From positions 1-51,718 of the forward strand of contig JAPSGI010000019.1 of NCBI GenBank assembly GCA_031177685.1: a stretch of 51,718 bases of DNA. Direction: 5' to 3'. The translations under genes and the position numbers were made by a program. The DNA is from Solirubrobacteraceae bacterium (lineage in GTDB: Bacteria; Actinomycetota; Thermoleophilia; Solirubrobacterales; Solirubrobacteraceae). Shown in pieces: positions 1-8,408 of the stretch. The notes under the pieces are model-generated. The model worked only from the letters and a program-made list of their open reading frames with translations. It was not told the origin of the DNA and made no database searches. Within the stretch, counting starts at the first letter, position 1. Each line of letters opens with the position of its first letter.

Positions 1-780
1 CGCAACCTGCGCCGGCCGCGGACCGATCTGCGCGGGTTCGTGGCGGGGACCGCCGCGGCCGCGGCGGCCGTCGCGCCCGTCGCCGGGCAGCTGGGCGGCC
101 TGCTCGACGGGGCGGCGGTCACCCTGGAGGCCGTCTCCTCCACCGAGGGGGCGCTGGGCGAGACGATCGACGAGGCGCCCGCCACCGCGGCGGTCACCGC
201 GCGCGCCGCGCGGCGGGTGCGGCCGGTGCTGGCCGACGGCGCCGCGCTGCTGCGCGACCTGCGCCCGGCCACCGCGATCCTCCCGCGCGCGTCGCGGCGG
301 CTCGCGCTGGCGGTGGAGGCCGGCACGCCCGTCCTGCGGCGGGCGACCGCGCTGGGGGACCGCCTCGGCGACACGCTCGCCGCCCTGGAGGCGCTGTTCC
401 GCGACCCGGCGACCGAGGGCTCCGTGCGCAAGCTCGCGGCGGTCGTGGCGTCGCTGGAGCCCACGCTGCGCCACGTCAACCCGCTGCAGGTGCGCTGCAA
501 CTACCTGGGCGTATGGACGCGCAACGCGTCCTCGGCGATCAGCGAGGGCGACGCCAACGGGACGTGGTTCCGCTTCATCGCGGTGGTGGGGCTCGACGAG
601 ATGGTGCAGCGCCCCGACCCCGCGCCGGGTCTGCACGTCAACCCGTACCCGCAGACCGGTCAGAACGGCGAGTGCGAGGCGGGCAACGAGACGTGGGTAC
701 CGGGGCAGCAGATCGGCCCCGCGCCCGGGCGCCAGCCGGGCTTCACGGAGGCGACGTCGCCGGAGACGGTGATCCCGTGA
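1..780 (+). CDS. MCE (MlaD) family protein, 5'-truncated by window edge
   Basis: The frame is open from the first base, so the start, the membrane anchor and the MCE domain lie upstream of the window. The visible part is the Ala/Arg/Leu-rich helical region typical of the C-terminal half of actinobacterial Mce proteins, with repeated 'LRPA' and 'RRL' helices. It is followed by a Cys-containing tail (CNYLGVW, then a second Cys near the end). The tail resembles that of the Mce protein at 2249-3523. Known of the family: Mce proteins are periplasmic/cell-wall substrate-binding subunits of ABC-type lipid importers. The stop TGA overlaps the GTG start of the next Mce gene (GTGA), so the two are translationally coupled. 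A GTG at 40 is not treated as the start, because coding continues 5' of it. Confidence 0.85.
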   Translation, partial: RNLRRPRTDLRGFVAGTAAAAAAVAPVAGQLGGLLDGAAVTLEAVSSTEGALGETIDEAPATAAVTARAARRVRPVLADGAALLRDLRPATAILPRASRRLALAVEAGTPVLRRATALGDRLGDTLAALEALFRDPATEGSVRKLAAVVASLEPTLRHVNPLQVRCNYLGVWTRNASSAISEGDANGTWFRFIAVVGLDEMVQRPDPAPGLHVNPYPQTGQNGECEAGNETWVPGQQIGPAPGRQPGFTEATSPETVIP

Positions 781-2252
781 GCTGGCGGCGGCGTGGACTG
801 AGCCCGACCGCGGCCGGCGTGCTGGCCGTGATCGCGGTGTGCGTCTTCACGTACCTGGGCTTCGCCAAGCGCCTGCCCTGGGCGGGCGACTGGGAGGTGC
901 GCGCCGTGTTCCACTCGGCCAACGAGCTGCACTCCCAGTCGCCGGTGCGCATCGCCGGCGTCGACGTGGGGAAGGTCAAGCGCGTGGAGCGGGGGCCGGG
1001 CGGGACCGCGCTGGTCACGATGGCCATCGAGGACGGCGGCCGTCCGCTGCACCGCGACGCCACCGCGAAGATCCGCCCGCGCATCTTCCTGGAGGGCAAC
1101 TTCTTCGTGGACCTGCGCCCGGGGACGCCGCGCGGGGGCGAGATGCCGGAGGGCGGCGTGATCCCGCTGTCGCGCACCGCGGTGCCGGTCCAGCTCGATG
1201 AGGTCCTGTCCGCACTGAACGCCTCCACGCGCGCGCAGACGCAGGACCTGGTGCGCGAGTACGCGGCCGCGCTGGACCGCGGCGGCGCCGAGGCGCTCAA
1301 CCGCGGCTACGCGCACTGGCCGGGCGCGTTCGCGGGCACGGCGGCGACCGCCGAGGCGCTGCGCGGGCGCCGTCCCCACGACCTGTCGGAGCTCGTGGCC
1401 GCCGCGGCCGCGGTGTCGAGCACGCTGGCCGAGCGCCGCGTCGAGCTGGCCGAGCTGATCTCCAGCTTCAACCGCACGCTCGGAGCGCTCGCCGCGAACG
1501 AGGACGACGTGGCCGCCGGCGTCCGCGCGCTCGCGGCGCTGCTGCGGACGTCGCCGGAGGCGCTGCGCGCGATCGACGACTCGGTCCCCGCCGTGCGCGC
1601 GTTCACCGCGCGGCTGCGCCCGAGCCTGCGCGAGGCGCCGGAGACGCTGGACCTGGCGATCCCGCTGCTCGTCCAGCTGCGCGGGCTGCTGGCGCCGGGC
1701 GAGCTGCCGGGACTGGTGGGCGACCTGCGGCCGGCGGTGCGCAGCCTGACCCGGCTCGAGCCGCGCCTCGCCGCCCTGTTCGACCTGGTCGGCCCGGTGT
1801 CGGAGTGCGTGGTGCGCAACGCGCTGCCCACGCTGAACTCGAAGGTGGACGACGGCAAGCACTCGACAGGCCAGCCCGCCTGGCAGGAGCTGCTGCACGG
1901 GGCGGTCGGGCTGGCCAGCGCATCGCAGAACTTCGACGGCAACGGGCCGGCCGTCCGCTACCACGGCGGCTACGGCGACCAGCTCGTCTCCACCGGGCAG
2001 GTTCCCGGAGTCGGGCAGCTGTTCGGGCTCGCGCCGGAGCCGCTCGTGGGCTCGCGCCCCGCCTGGCCGGGACCGGGGCGCCAGCCGCCCTTCCGGCCCG
2101 ACGTTCCGTGCGCCACGCAGGCCCCGCCGAACCTGGAGGCGCGCGTCGCGCCGCCCGTCTCGGCCGCGGCCCGCGGGCGGCTGGCGCCGCTCGCGCCGGA
2201 CGCGGCGAAGCGAGCGCTGGCGCAGCTGCGGCGGGGGAGGCCGGGCGGATGA
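777..2252 (+). CDS. MCE (MlaD) family protein, Mce operon subunit
   Basis: This 491-residue protein has one N-terminal membrane anchor (about residues 9-28) and an MCE/MlaD domain (about 36-115) containing the family pattern VRIAGVDVGKV. A long alpha-helical Ala/Leu/Arg region and a Pro/Gly-rich tail with Cys residues follow. The start GTG at 777 is chosen because it overlaps the upstream TGA (GTGA) and places the anchor at the very N terminus; longer upstream extensions in this frame are out-of-frame reading of the preceding gene. In known systems six Mce subunits assemble into a hydrophobic tunnel feeding a YrbE/MceG ABC transporter that imports lipids or sterols. The substrate cannot be deduced here. 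The start of the next gene overlaps this stop by ATGA. Confidence 0.9.
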   Translation: MSWRRRGLSPTAAGVLAVIAVCVFTYLGFAKRLPWAGDWEVRAVFHSANELHSQSPVRIAGVDVGKVKRVERGPGGTALVTMAIEDGGRPLHRDATAKIRPRIFLEGNFFVDLRPGTPRGGEMPEGGVIPLSRTAVPVQLDEVLSALNASTRAQTQDLVREYAAALDRGGAEALNRGYAHWPGAFAGTAATAEALRGRRPHDLSELVAAAAAVSSTLAERRVELAELISSFNRTLGALAANEDDVAAGVRALAALLRTSPEALRAIDDSVPAVRAFTARLRPSLREAPETLDLAIPLLVQLRGLLAPGELPGLVGDLRPAVRSLTRLEPRLAALFDLVGPVSECVVRNALPTLNSKVDDGKHSTGQPAWQELLHGAVGLASASQNFDGNGPAVRYHGGYGDQLVSTGQVPGVGQLFGLAPEPLVGSRPAWPGPGRQPPFRPDVPCATQAPPNLEARVAPPVSAAARGRLAPLAPDAAKRALAQLRRGRPGG

Positions 2253-3523
2253 GCGTCGCCCGCCAGCTGCGCCGCTACCGCGTCGAGCTGCTCGCCGTGC
2301 TCGCCATGGTGGCGGTCGCCGTTCCGGTCGGGGGCTACATCGTCTCCAAGCAGCGGCTGCGCTTCCCCTGGGAGCAGGTGTACACGCTGCGCGCGGAGTT
2401 CGCCTCGGCGCAGGCGGTCACCCCCGGCCAGGGGCAGAACGTCACAGTCGCCGGGGTGACGGTGGGGGAGATCTCCAAGGTGCAGCTGCGCAACGGCCGC
2501 GCGCTGGTGACGATGGAGATGAGTCCCGACCAGCTGCGCGCGGTCTACGCCGACGCCCGCATGCTGCTGCGTCCCAAGACGGGCCTCAACGACATGTCGA
2601 TCGAGCTGGACCCGGGCACGCCGGCCGCCGGGCGCCTGGAGGAGGACGACGTCCTGCCCGCCGCCAACACGACGCCCAACGTCCATCCCGACGAGGTCCT
2701 CGCGGCCCTGGACGTCGACACGCGCGCCTACCTCTCGACGCTGCTCAACGCGGGCGGTCGCGGACTGCGGGGCCGCGGCGCGGACCTGCGGGCGGTCCTG
2801 CGCGCGTCGGCCCCCGCGTTCGCGCGCACGCGGCGGATCACCGCCGCGCTGGCCGACCGGCGCGCCCAGCTGCGGCGGCTGGTCGGCAACCTGCGCGTGC
2901 TCTCCCAGGCGGTGGCCGGGCAGGACGAGGACCTGGCCGAGCTGATCAGCGCCGGCAACGCCACCTTCGGCGCGCTGGCCTCGCAGGAGGGGGCGCTGGG
3001 CGAGTCGGTGCGCCGGCTGCCCGGGACGCTGACCGAGGCGGAGGCCGCGCTGCGCGCGAGCGGGCGCTTCGCCCGCCGCCTGCGCCCGGCCCTGGACGAG
3101 CTCGCGCCCGCCGTCGACGCCCTGGCGCCGGCCCTGCGCGACGTGCGCCCGCTGCTGCGCGACGCCGAGCCGATCCTGCGCGAGGAGATCCGTCCGCTGG
3201 TGCGCGCGGCGCGCCCCCTCGCGCGCGACCTGCGCCCGGCGCTGGGCGACCTGGACGCCGTCACGCCCGACCTGACGTCCGCCTTCCGCGTCCTCGTGCG
3301 GGTGGTCAACGAGCTGGCCTACAACCCGCCCGGCGAGGAGGAGGGCTACCTGTTCTGGCTCGCCTGGTTCTCCCACAACGCCAACTCGATCCTCTCGATC
3401 GAGGACGCGCACGGGGTGGCCTGGCGCGGCCAGGTCATGGGGTCGTGCTCCACCTACCAGGACCTCGCCGCCACCAACCCGGCCTTCGCGCTGCTCGTCG
3501 GCGTGCCGGCCTGCCCGTCGTAA
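2249..3523 (+). CDS. MCE (MlaD) family protein, Mce operon subunit
   Basis: This 424-residue protein has an N-terminal membrane helix (about residues 10-30, LLAVLAMVAVAVPVGGYIV). The MCE domain follows, with QNVTVAGVTVGEI (about 65-80) and the conserved 'LRPKTGLNDMSIELDPG' type strand. The helical region contains several 'LRPAL' turns. The C-terminal tail has two Cys residues and a conserved aromatic patch (LFWLAWFSHNANSI), much like the tail of the truncated first gene, so the two are probably equivalent subunits. The start ATG overlaps the upstream TGA by four bases and the stop TAA shares its last base with the ATG of the next gene. It is an extracytoplasmic lipid-import component by family; its place in the hexamer is inference. 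Confidence 0.9.
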   Translation: MSVARQLRRYRVELLAVLAMVAVAVPVGGYIVSKQRLRFPWEQVYTLRAEFASAQAVTPGQGQNVTVAGVTVGEISKVQLRNGRALVTMEMSPDQLRAVYADARMLLRPKTGLNDMSIELDPGTPAAGRLEEDDVLPAANTTPNVHPDEVLAALDVDTRAYLSTLLNAGGRGLRGRGADLRAVLRASAPAFARTRRITAALADRRAQLRRLVGNLRVLSQAVAGQDEDLAELISAGNATFGALASQEGALGESVRRLPGTLTEAEAALRASGRFARRLRPALDELAPAVDALAPALRDVRPLLRDAEPILREEIRPLVRAARPLARDLRPALGDLDAVTPDLTSAFRVLVRVVNELAYNPPGEEEGYLFWLAWFSHNANSILSIEDAHGVAWRGQVMGSCSTYQDLAATNPAFALLVGVPACPS

Positions 3524-4941
3524 TGGAGACCCGCGCCCCCACTCCGTCGCGCATCGCCGTCATGGCGCTGTTCGCGCTGTCGTGCTTCGGGCTGCTGCTG
3601 TACCTGTGGAGCGCCTTCGGGGGGCCGACCCCGCTGGAGCCGCGCGGCTACCGCTTCTACGCGTCGTTCCCCGAGGCCACGCAGCTCGCCCAGCAGGCCG
3701 ACGTGCGGATCTCCGGCGTGTCGGTGGGCAAGGTCGTGGCCACGCGCGCCGACGCGCGCAGCGGGCTGACGCGGGCGGAGATCCGGCTGGAGTCCCGCTA
3801 CGCGCCGATCCCGCGCGACAGCCGCGCGATCCTGCGCCTCAAGACGCTGCTGGGCGAGACGTTCGTCGAGCTCACGCCCGGCAGCCCCAGCGCGCCGCCC
3901 CTGCCCGAGGAGGGCGAGCTGCCGCGCGGCAACGTGGCGCCCACGGTGGAGCTCGACGAGGTGCTGCGCGCTTTCGACCCGCCCACCCGGCAGGCGCTGC
4001 AATCCTGGATGGCCTCGTGGTCGCGCGCGCTGGACGGCCGCGCGCAGGATCTGTCGGACGCGCTGGGGAACCTGCCCGTCGCCGAGGAGGAGGGGACGCG
4101 GGTGCTGCGCGTCCTGGACTCCCAACAGGACGCGGTCAGCCGCCTGGTGCGCGACGCCGGCGTGGTGTTCGGGGCCGTGGGCCGCCGGACGCAGGCCACG
4201 CGCACGCTGATCGGCGCCGGCGAGCGGGTGTTCGCCACGACCGCGGCCCGCGACGTCGAGCTGGCGGCGGCGCTGTTCGCGCTGCCTACGTTCCTGCGCG
4301 AGCTGCGGGCGACGCTGCGTGTGGCCGAGGCCGTCGCAGTCGAGGCCGGACCGGTGCTGCGCGCGCTGCGGCCCGCGGCGCCGCGCGTCGCGCCGACGCT
4401 GCGCGCCCTGGACGCGCTGGCGCCCGACGCGCGCGTGCTGTTCGCCGACGTGGATCGCGTGGTCACCGTCTCCGAGCGGGCGCTGCCCGCGGCGACGCGG
4501 ATCGTGCGCGCGGCGCCGCCGCTCGTGCGGGGCCTGTACACGGCGGGACGCGACCTCGTCCCCGTGGCGGAGCTGCTGGGGCGCTACCGCAACGAGCTCA
4601 CCACGATGTTCGCAAACGTCGCGGCAGCCACGCAGGCGACCCTGCCGGGGGCGGGAGGCAAGCCGATCCACTACCTGCGCACGCTCATCCCGTTCACCAA
4701 CGAGGCGTTCGTGGACCGCCCGCAGCGACTGCCATCCAACCGTCACAACCCGTACTTCGCGCCGCGCGCGCTGGACCGGCTCGCGAGCGGCCTGCACGCG
4801 TTCTCGTGCGCGAACCTGTCCAACCCGCAGTCCGTTCCGGCCGCCGGCAACGGCGGGCCGCCGCCCTGCGTGGTCCAGGCGCCGCAGGAGATCCAGGGCC
4901 GGCGGACGAGCTTCCCGCAGCTGCGCCGCGACGGGCCCTAG
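3523..4941 (+). CDS. MCE (MlaD) family protein, last gene of the Mce operon
   Basis: This 472-residue protein has a membrane anchor at about residues 13-33 and an MCE domain with VRISGVSVGKV and 'LKTLLGETFVELTPG' (about 60-130). The helical region is followed by a distinct C-terminal domain rich in Pro, Asn and Cys (FSCANLSNP, then PPPCVV). The ATG at 3523 overlaps the TAA of the preceding Mce gene by one base. It ends the visible operon: its TAG (4939-4941) overlaps the TAG of the convergent pfkB-type gene in a shared CTAG, leaving no room for a classical terminator between them. No yrbE or mceG gene lies in this window, so the permease and ATPase must be encoded upstream or elsewhere. Confidence 0.9.
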   Translation: METRAPTPSRIAVMALFALSCFGLLLYLWSAFGGPTPLEPRGYRFYASFPEATQLAQQADVRISGVSVGKVVATRADARSGLTRAEIRLESRYAPIPRDSRAILRLKTLLGETFVELTPGSPSAPPLPEEGELPRGNVAPTVELDEVLRAFDPPTRQALQSWMASWSRALDGRAQDLSDALGNLPVAEEEGTRVLRVLDSQQDAVSRLVRDAGVVFGAVGRRTQATRTLIGAGERVFATTAARDVELAAALFALPTFLRELRATLRVAEAVAVEAGPVLRALRPAAPRVAPTLRALDALAPDARVLFADVDRVVTVSERALPAATRIVRAAPPLVRGLYTAGRDLVPVAELLGRYRNELTTMFANVAAATQATLPGAGGKPIHYLRTLIPFTNEAFVDRPQRLPSNRHNPYFAPRALDRLASGLHAFSCANLSNPQSVPAAGNGGPPPCVVQAPQEIQGRRTSFPQLRRDGP

Positions 4942-5873
4942 CCGCGCAGCGCGAGCGGGGCGTCGGCGAAGGTCGTGATCCGCTGCAGCTCGCCCACGCG
5001 GTCGCGGATCTCCTCGCCGGTCAGCCGGGCCACGCGCTCGGTCCCGAACTCCGAGACGTTGAACGACGCCAGCGCGGTCCCGTAGGCCATGGCGCGGCGC
5101 AGCAGCGGCGCGTCGAGCTCGTCGTCCGGATGGGCCGCCAGGTAGCCGACGAACCCGCCGGCGAAGGAGTCGCCCGCGCCGGTGGGGTCCACCACGTCCT
5201 CCAGCGGGAAGGCCGGCAGGGCGAAGAACTCGTCCCCGTGAAACAGCGCGGCGCCATACTCGCCCTGCTTGGCCACGACCAGGCTGGGCCCCCACGACAT
5301 CACCTCGCGCGCCGCCCGCACGAGGTTGGGCTCGCCGGTGAGCATGCGCAGCTCGGCGTCGTTGAGCATCAGCGCGTGGACGCCCTCGATCGTGGCGATC
5401 AGCGAGTCGCGGGCGGTCTCGATCCACAGGTTCATCGAGTCCATGGCGACGAAGCGCGCGCCGGCGCACTGCGCGCGCACCTCGCGCTGCAGGTCGGGCT
5501 GGATGTTGGCCAGGAACAGCACGTCGCAGTCGCGCGAGGCCGGCGAGAGCTTGGGCGCGAAGTCGCCGAACACGTTGAGCTGCGTCTCGTCGGTGTGGGC
5601 GGTGTTGAGGTCGAACTCGTAGTGGCCGCGCCAGAAGAACGTGCGGCCGCCGGCGATGCGCTCGATGTCCTCGGTGTCCACGCCGCGCGCGTGCAGGACG
5701 GCCAGCTCGGACTCGCCGAAGTCGTCGCCCACCGGTCCCACCACGCGCACGTCCGTGAAGAAGGAGGCGGCCAGCGAGAAGTGCACGGCGGAGCCGCCGA
5801 GCATGCGCTCGCGCTCCCCCCAGGGCGTCCGCACGGCGTCGAACGCGATCGATCCCACGACGGTCAGGCTCAT
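4938..5873 (-). CDS. PfkB family carbohydrate/nucleoside kinase
   Basis: This 311-residue cytosolic kinase belongs to the PfkB/ribokinase superfamily. The N terminus VVGSIAFD and the GGSAVHFSLAASFF segment (about 26-39) correspond to PfkB signature 1. The C-terminal signature DPTGAGDSFAGGF spans residues 229-241, with D235 as the expected catalytic base and GAG as the anion hole. The family phosphorylates sugars or nucleosides with ATP. The substrate is not determinable from sequence; the overall pattern resembles adenosine/sugar kinases of Actinobacteria rather than ribokinase proper. The ATG start is 29 bp from the divergent oxidoreductase gene at 5903. Its stop shares CTAG with the converging Mce gene. 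Confidence 0.88.
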   Translation of the reverse strand: MSLTVVGSIAFDAVRTPWGERERMLGGSAVHFSLAASFFTDVRVVGPVGDDFGESELAVLHARGVDTEDIERIAGGRTFFWRGHYEFDLNTAHTDETQLNVFGDFAPKLSPASRDCDVLFLANIQPDLQREVRAQCAGARFVAMDSMNLWIETARDSLIATIEGVHALMLNDAELRMLTGEPNLVRAAREVMSWGPSLVVAKQGEYGAALFHGDEFFALPAFPLEDVVDPTGAGDSFAGGFVGYLAAHPDDELDAPLLRRAMAYGTALASFNVSEFGTERVARLTGEEIRDRVGELQRITTFADAPLALRG

Positions 5874-5902
5874 GGCGGCCGGGAGGATAGGGTGCGCTCC
5901 CC

Positions 5903-6856
5903 ATGCGCGCGATCCAGATTCGCGAGTTCGGCGGGCCGGAGGTCCTGGAGCTGGTCGACCTGCCGCGGCCGCAGGCCGGTCCGGGGCAGGTGCTGATCCG
6001 CGTTTCGCGCGCCGGCATGAACTACGCCGACACGCACCAGCGCACCAACGACTACCTGGCCAAGTACGAGCTGCCGCTGGTCCCGGGCGGCGAGGTGGCG
6101 GGCGTGCGCGAGGACACGGGCGAGCGCGTGGTGGCGATGTGCGGGCTGGGGGGCTACGCCGAGTACGCCGTCGCCCAGGAGGAGCTCACCTTTCCCATCC
6201 CCGACGGCGTGGACGACGCCACCGCGCTGGCGCTGCTGATCCAGGGGCTGACCGCCTGGCACCTGTACCGCACGTGCGGGCGGGTGGCCGCCGGCGAGTC
6301 GGTCGTGATCCACGCCGCGGCGGGCGGCGTGGGGTCGCTGGCCGTCCAGATGGGCGCGCCGATGGGGGCGGGCCGGGTGATCGCCTCGGCGTCCACGGAG
6401 GACAAGCGCGCGCTGGCGGTGGACCTGGGCGCCGACGCCGCGATCGACGCCGACCCCGCCGGGATGAAGGAGCGCCTGATCGAGGGCAACGAGGGACGGC
6501 GCGTCGACGTCGTGTTCGAGATGGTCGGCGGGGAGACGTTCGACCAGTCGCTGTCCGCGCTGGCGCCGTTCGGGCGCCTGGTCACCTACGGGATCGCCTC
6601 GCGCGAGCCGAACACCGTCCAGAGCGGGTCCCTGATGCGCAACTCGCGCGCGGTCGTGGGGTTCTGGCTGATGCACTGCCTCGGCCGGCCGGAGATGGTG
6701 GACGAGGCGCTGGCGGACCTGTTCGCCCGCGTGGCGCGCGGGGAGCTGAAGGCCCACGTCGGCGCCACGTATCCGCTGTCGCAGGCGGCGCAGGCGCAGG
6801 TCGACATCGCGCAGCGGCGAACCACCGGGAAGGTGGTCCTGGACCCGGCGGCGTAA
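5903..6856 (+). CDS. Zinc-independent NAD(P)H:quinone oxidoreductase-like MDR protein
   Basis: This 317-residue medium-chain dehydrogenase/reductase has the N-terminal GroES-like fold (MRAIQIREFGGPEVLEL, the hallmark start of the quinone oxidoreductase branch) and a Rossmann motif AAAGGVGSLAVQ (about residues 135-147). The zinc-binding Cys/His residues of alcohol dehydrogenases are not at their usual positions, which fits the zinc-free QOR class. The C terminus VDIAQRRTTGKVVLDP is typical of the family. The likely reaction is NAD(P)H-dependent reduction of quinones or enones in the cytosol; the true substrate is unknown. It is divergent from the PfkB gene and separated by 61 bp from the secreted-protein gene at 6918. 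Confidence 0.88.
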   Translation: MRAIQIREFGGPEVLELVDLPRPQAGPGQVLIRVSRAGMNYADTHQRTNDYLAKYELPLVPGGEVAGVREDTGERVVAMCGLGGYAEYAVAQEELTFPIPDGVDDATALALLIQGLTAWHLYRTCGRVAAGESVVIHAAAGGVGSLAVQMGAPMGAGRVIASASTEDKRALAVDLGADAAIDADPAGMKERLIEGNEGRRVDVVFEMVGGETFDQSLSALAPFGRLVTYGIASREPNTVQSGSLMRNSRAVVGFWLMHCLGRPEMVDEALADLFARVARGELKAHVGATYPLSQAAQAQVDIAQRRTTGKVVLDPAA

Positions 6857-6917
6857 GCGATCTGACGTCCGGCCGGGCGGGACTTACGGAACGTCCTTTT
6901 CTGCCGATACAAACGTT

Positions 6918-7346
6918 GTGATCCGTCTACTGCCGTCCTTCGTGCTCGCCGCGCTGGCGTCTGCGGCGCTGGCCGTGCCGGCGTCCGCGTTCAGCGGCGC
7001 GTACGTGCGCGGGTCCAGCGTCTCGGCCACGTATGCGGCCAAGCACCTGCTGGTGCGGATCGCCTGCCCGCCCGGGACGCGCTCGACGCCGCGCGAGGGC
7101 GACTTCTCCTTCTGCACGGGCAGCGCGCGCTTCTTCCATCGCGGGCGCCTGGTCGCCTCCGGCCCGTTCTCCGTGCGCACCTACGACTCGCACATCGAGA
7201 AGATGCTGGTGCGCCCCTCCGCCAAGCCGCTGTTCCGCCCGGGCCGCCGGCCGACCGTGTCCTACGTCGTGCGCAGCCATGACGGGCAGGGTCAGTGGGC
7301 GACCAACCGCGGCACGTTCACGGTCTACAACCCGTTCAAGCGATGA
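6918..7346 (+). CDS. Small secreted protein of unknown function
   Basis: This 142-residue protein starts at GTG 6918 with a clear Sec signal peptide (about residues 1-24, hydrophobic LLPSFVLAALASAALAVP then ASA). The mature part is basic and beta-rich, with two Cys residues (IACPPG and FSFCTG) about 19 residues apart that could form a disulfide. I do not recognise a family. Its TGA overlaps the ATG of the NHL-repeat gene (ATGA), so the two are co-translated and both products are exported. The upstream 61 bp includes a locally AT-rich stretch ahead of the start, probably the promoter of this pair. Confidence 0.75.
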   Translation: MIRLLPSFVLAALASAALAVPASAFSGAYVRGSSVSATYAAKHLLVRIACPPGTRSTPREGDFSFCTGSARFFHRGRLVASGPFSVRTYDSHIEKMLVRPSAKPLFRPGRRPTVSYVVRSHDGQGQWATNRGTFTVYNPFKR

Positions 7347-8374
7347 GGCGTCTCCTGGTCGGTCTCGCCGCCGCGCTCGCGGCGGGCGCCGTCGCGGCGC
7401 CCGCCGCTCCCGCGTGGGTGGTCGAGGCGCGCTGGGGGAGCCTGGGCCAGGGTCCCGGTGAGTTCGGGTCGGGCGTTTTGGGCAACGGCGCGATGCGCCA
7501 GTACGACAGTCCCGGCGGGATCGCGATCGCGCCCGACGGGACCGTGGTGGTCGTCGACGTCAGCAACAACCGCTTCCAGCGCTTCACGCGCGACGGGCGC
7601 TTCCTGAGCGCGTACGGGCGCCGGGGCCACGACAAGGGCTTCGTGAGCCTGCGCCTGCTCGACCGCTTCTTCCAGCCGGAGGGCGTGGACATCGACTCCC
7701 GCGGCCACGTCTACGTCGCCGACACCGGCAGCGACCGGGTGATGAAGCACCGGGCGCGCGGCGGGTTCCTGGCCCGCCTGGGCTACCACGGCTCCCGCCG
7801 CGGCCAGCTGGTGCAGCCGTGGGACGTCGCCGTGGGCCGGCGCGAGGCCTACGTGATCGACCAGGGCAACTACCAGATCGACCGCTTCTCGCGGACCGGG
7901 CGGTTTCGCGGGTCCTTCGGGCGCTTCGGACGCGGGCTCGGTGAATTCGTTACGCCGTACGGGATCGAGCTGGACGCGTCCGAGAGCCGGCTCTACGTCA
8001 GCGACCACATTCGCAACCAGGTGATGGTGTTCACGCCGCGAGGGCGACTTGTGGGCGCGTTCGGATCGGAGGGAGGCGGCCCCGGCCAGTTCCGTCGTCC
8101 CGCCGGCGTGGCCGCCGGGCCCGACGGGAGCGTCTTCGTCGCCGACCGCTGCAACCGCCGGATCCAGCGCTTCACCGCGGACGGCCGCTACCTGGAGTCC
8201 TTCGGGCGCGGCGTGCTGGACACGCCGACGTTCCTCGCCGTCGACCGGACGGGCGACGTGTACGTGTCGGACCATCACCGCGTGGTGCGCTTCGGCCAGG
8301 GCTCCGGTCTGAGCGCGCGGCGCTCGACGCACGACGGCGTGAACATCCAGTGCCGTCACGTGGGCCGCGACTAG
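7343..8374 (+). CDS. Secreted NHL-repeat six-bladed beta-propeller protein
   Basis: This 343-residue protein has a signal peptide (about residues 1-24) followed by roughly six NHL repeats. They show the recurring pattern 'P.GIAIAPDGTVVVVD..NNR.QRF...G', for example PEGVDIDSRGHVYVAD, PYGIELDASESRLYVSD and PAGVAAGPDGSVFVAD. Six repeats would close a single propeller, so the protein is essentially one domain. Such propellers act as binding scaffolds or lyases outside the cell; no catalytic His/Arg set can be assigned from sequence alone, so function is open. The ATG at 7343 lies inside the stop of the upstream secreted protein. A short spacer separates it from the helicase gene. Confidence 0.88.
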   Translation: MRRLLVGLAAALAAGAVAAPAAPAWVVEARWGSLGQGPGEFGSGVLGNGAMRQYDSPGGIAIAPDGTVVVVDVSNNRFQRFTRDGRFLSAYGRRGHDKGFVSLRLLDRFFQPEGVDIDSRGHVYVADTGSDRVMKHRARGGFLARLGYHGSRRGQLVQPWDVAVGRREAYVIDQGNYQIDRFSRTGRFRGSFGRFGRGLGEFVTPYGIELDASESRLYVSDHIRNQVMVFTPRGRLVGAFGSEGGGPGQFRRPAGVAAGPDGSVFVADRCNRRIQRFTADGRYLESFGRGVLDTPTFLAVDRTGDVYVSDHHRVVRFGQGSGLSARRSTHDGVNIQCRHVGRD

Positions 8375-8408
8375 GCCCTCGCACGCCGACGGCTAAGCTG
8401 CCGGCCAT

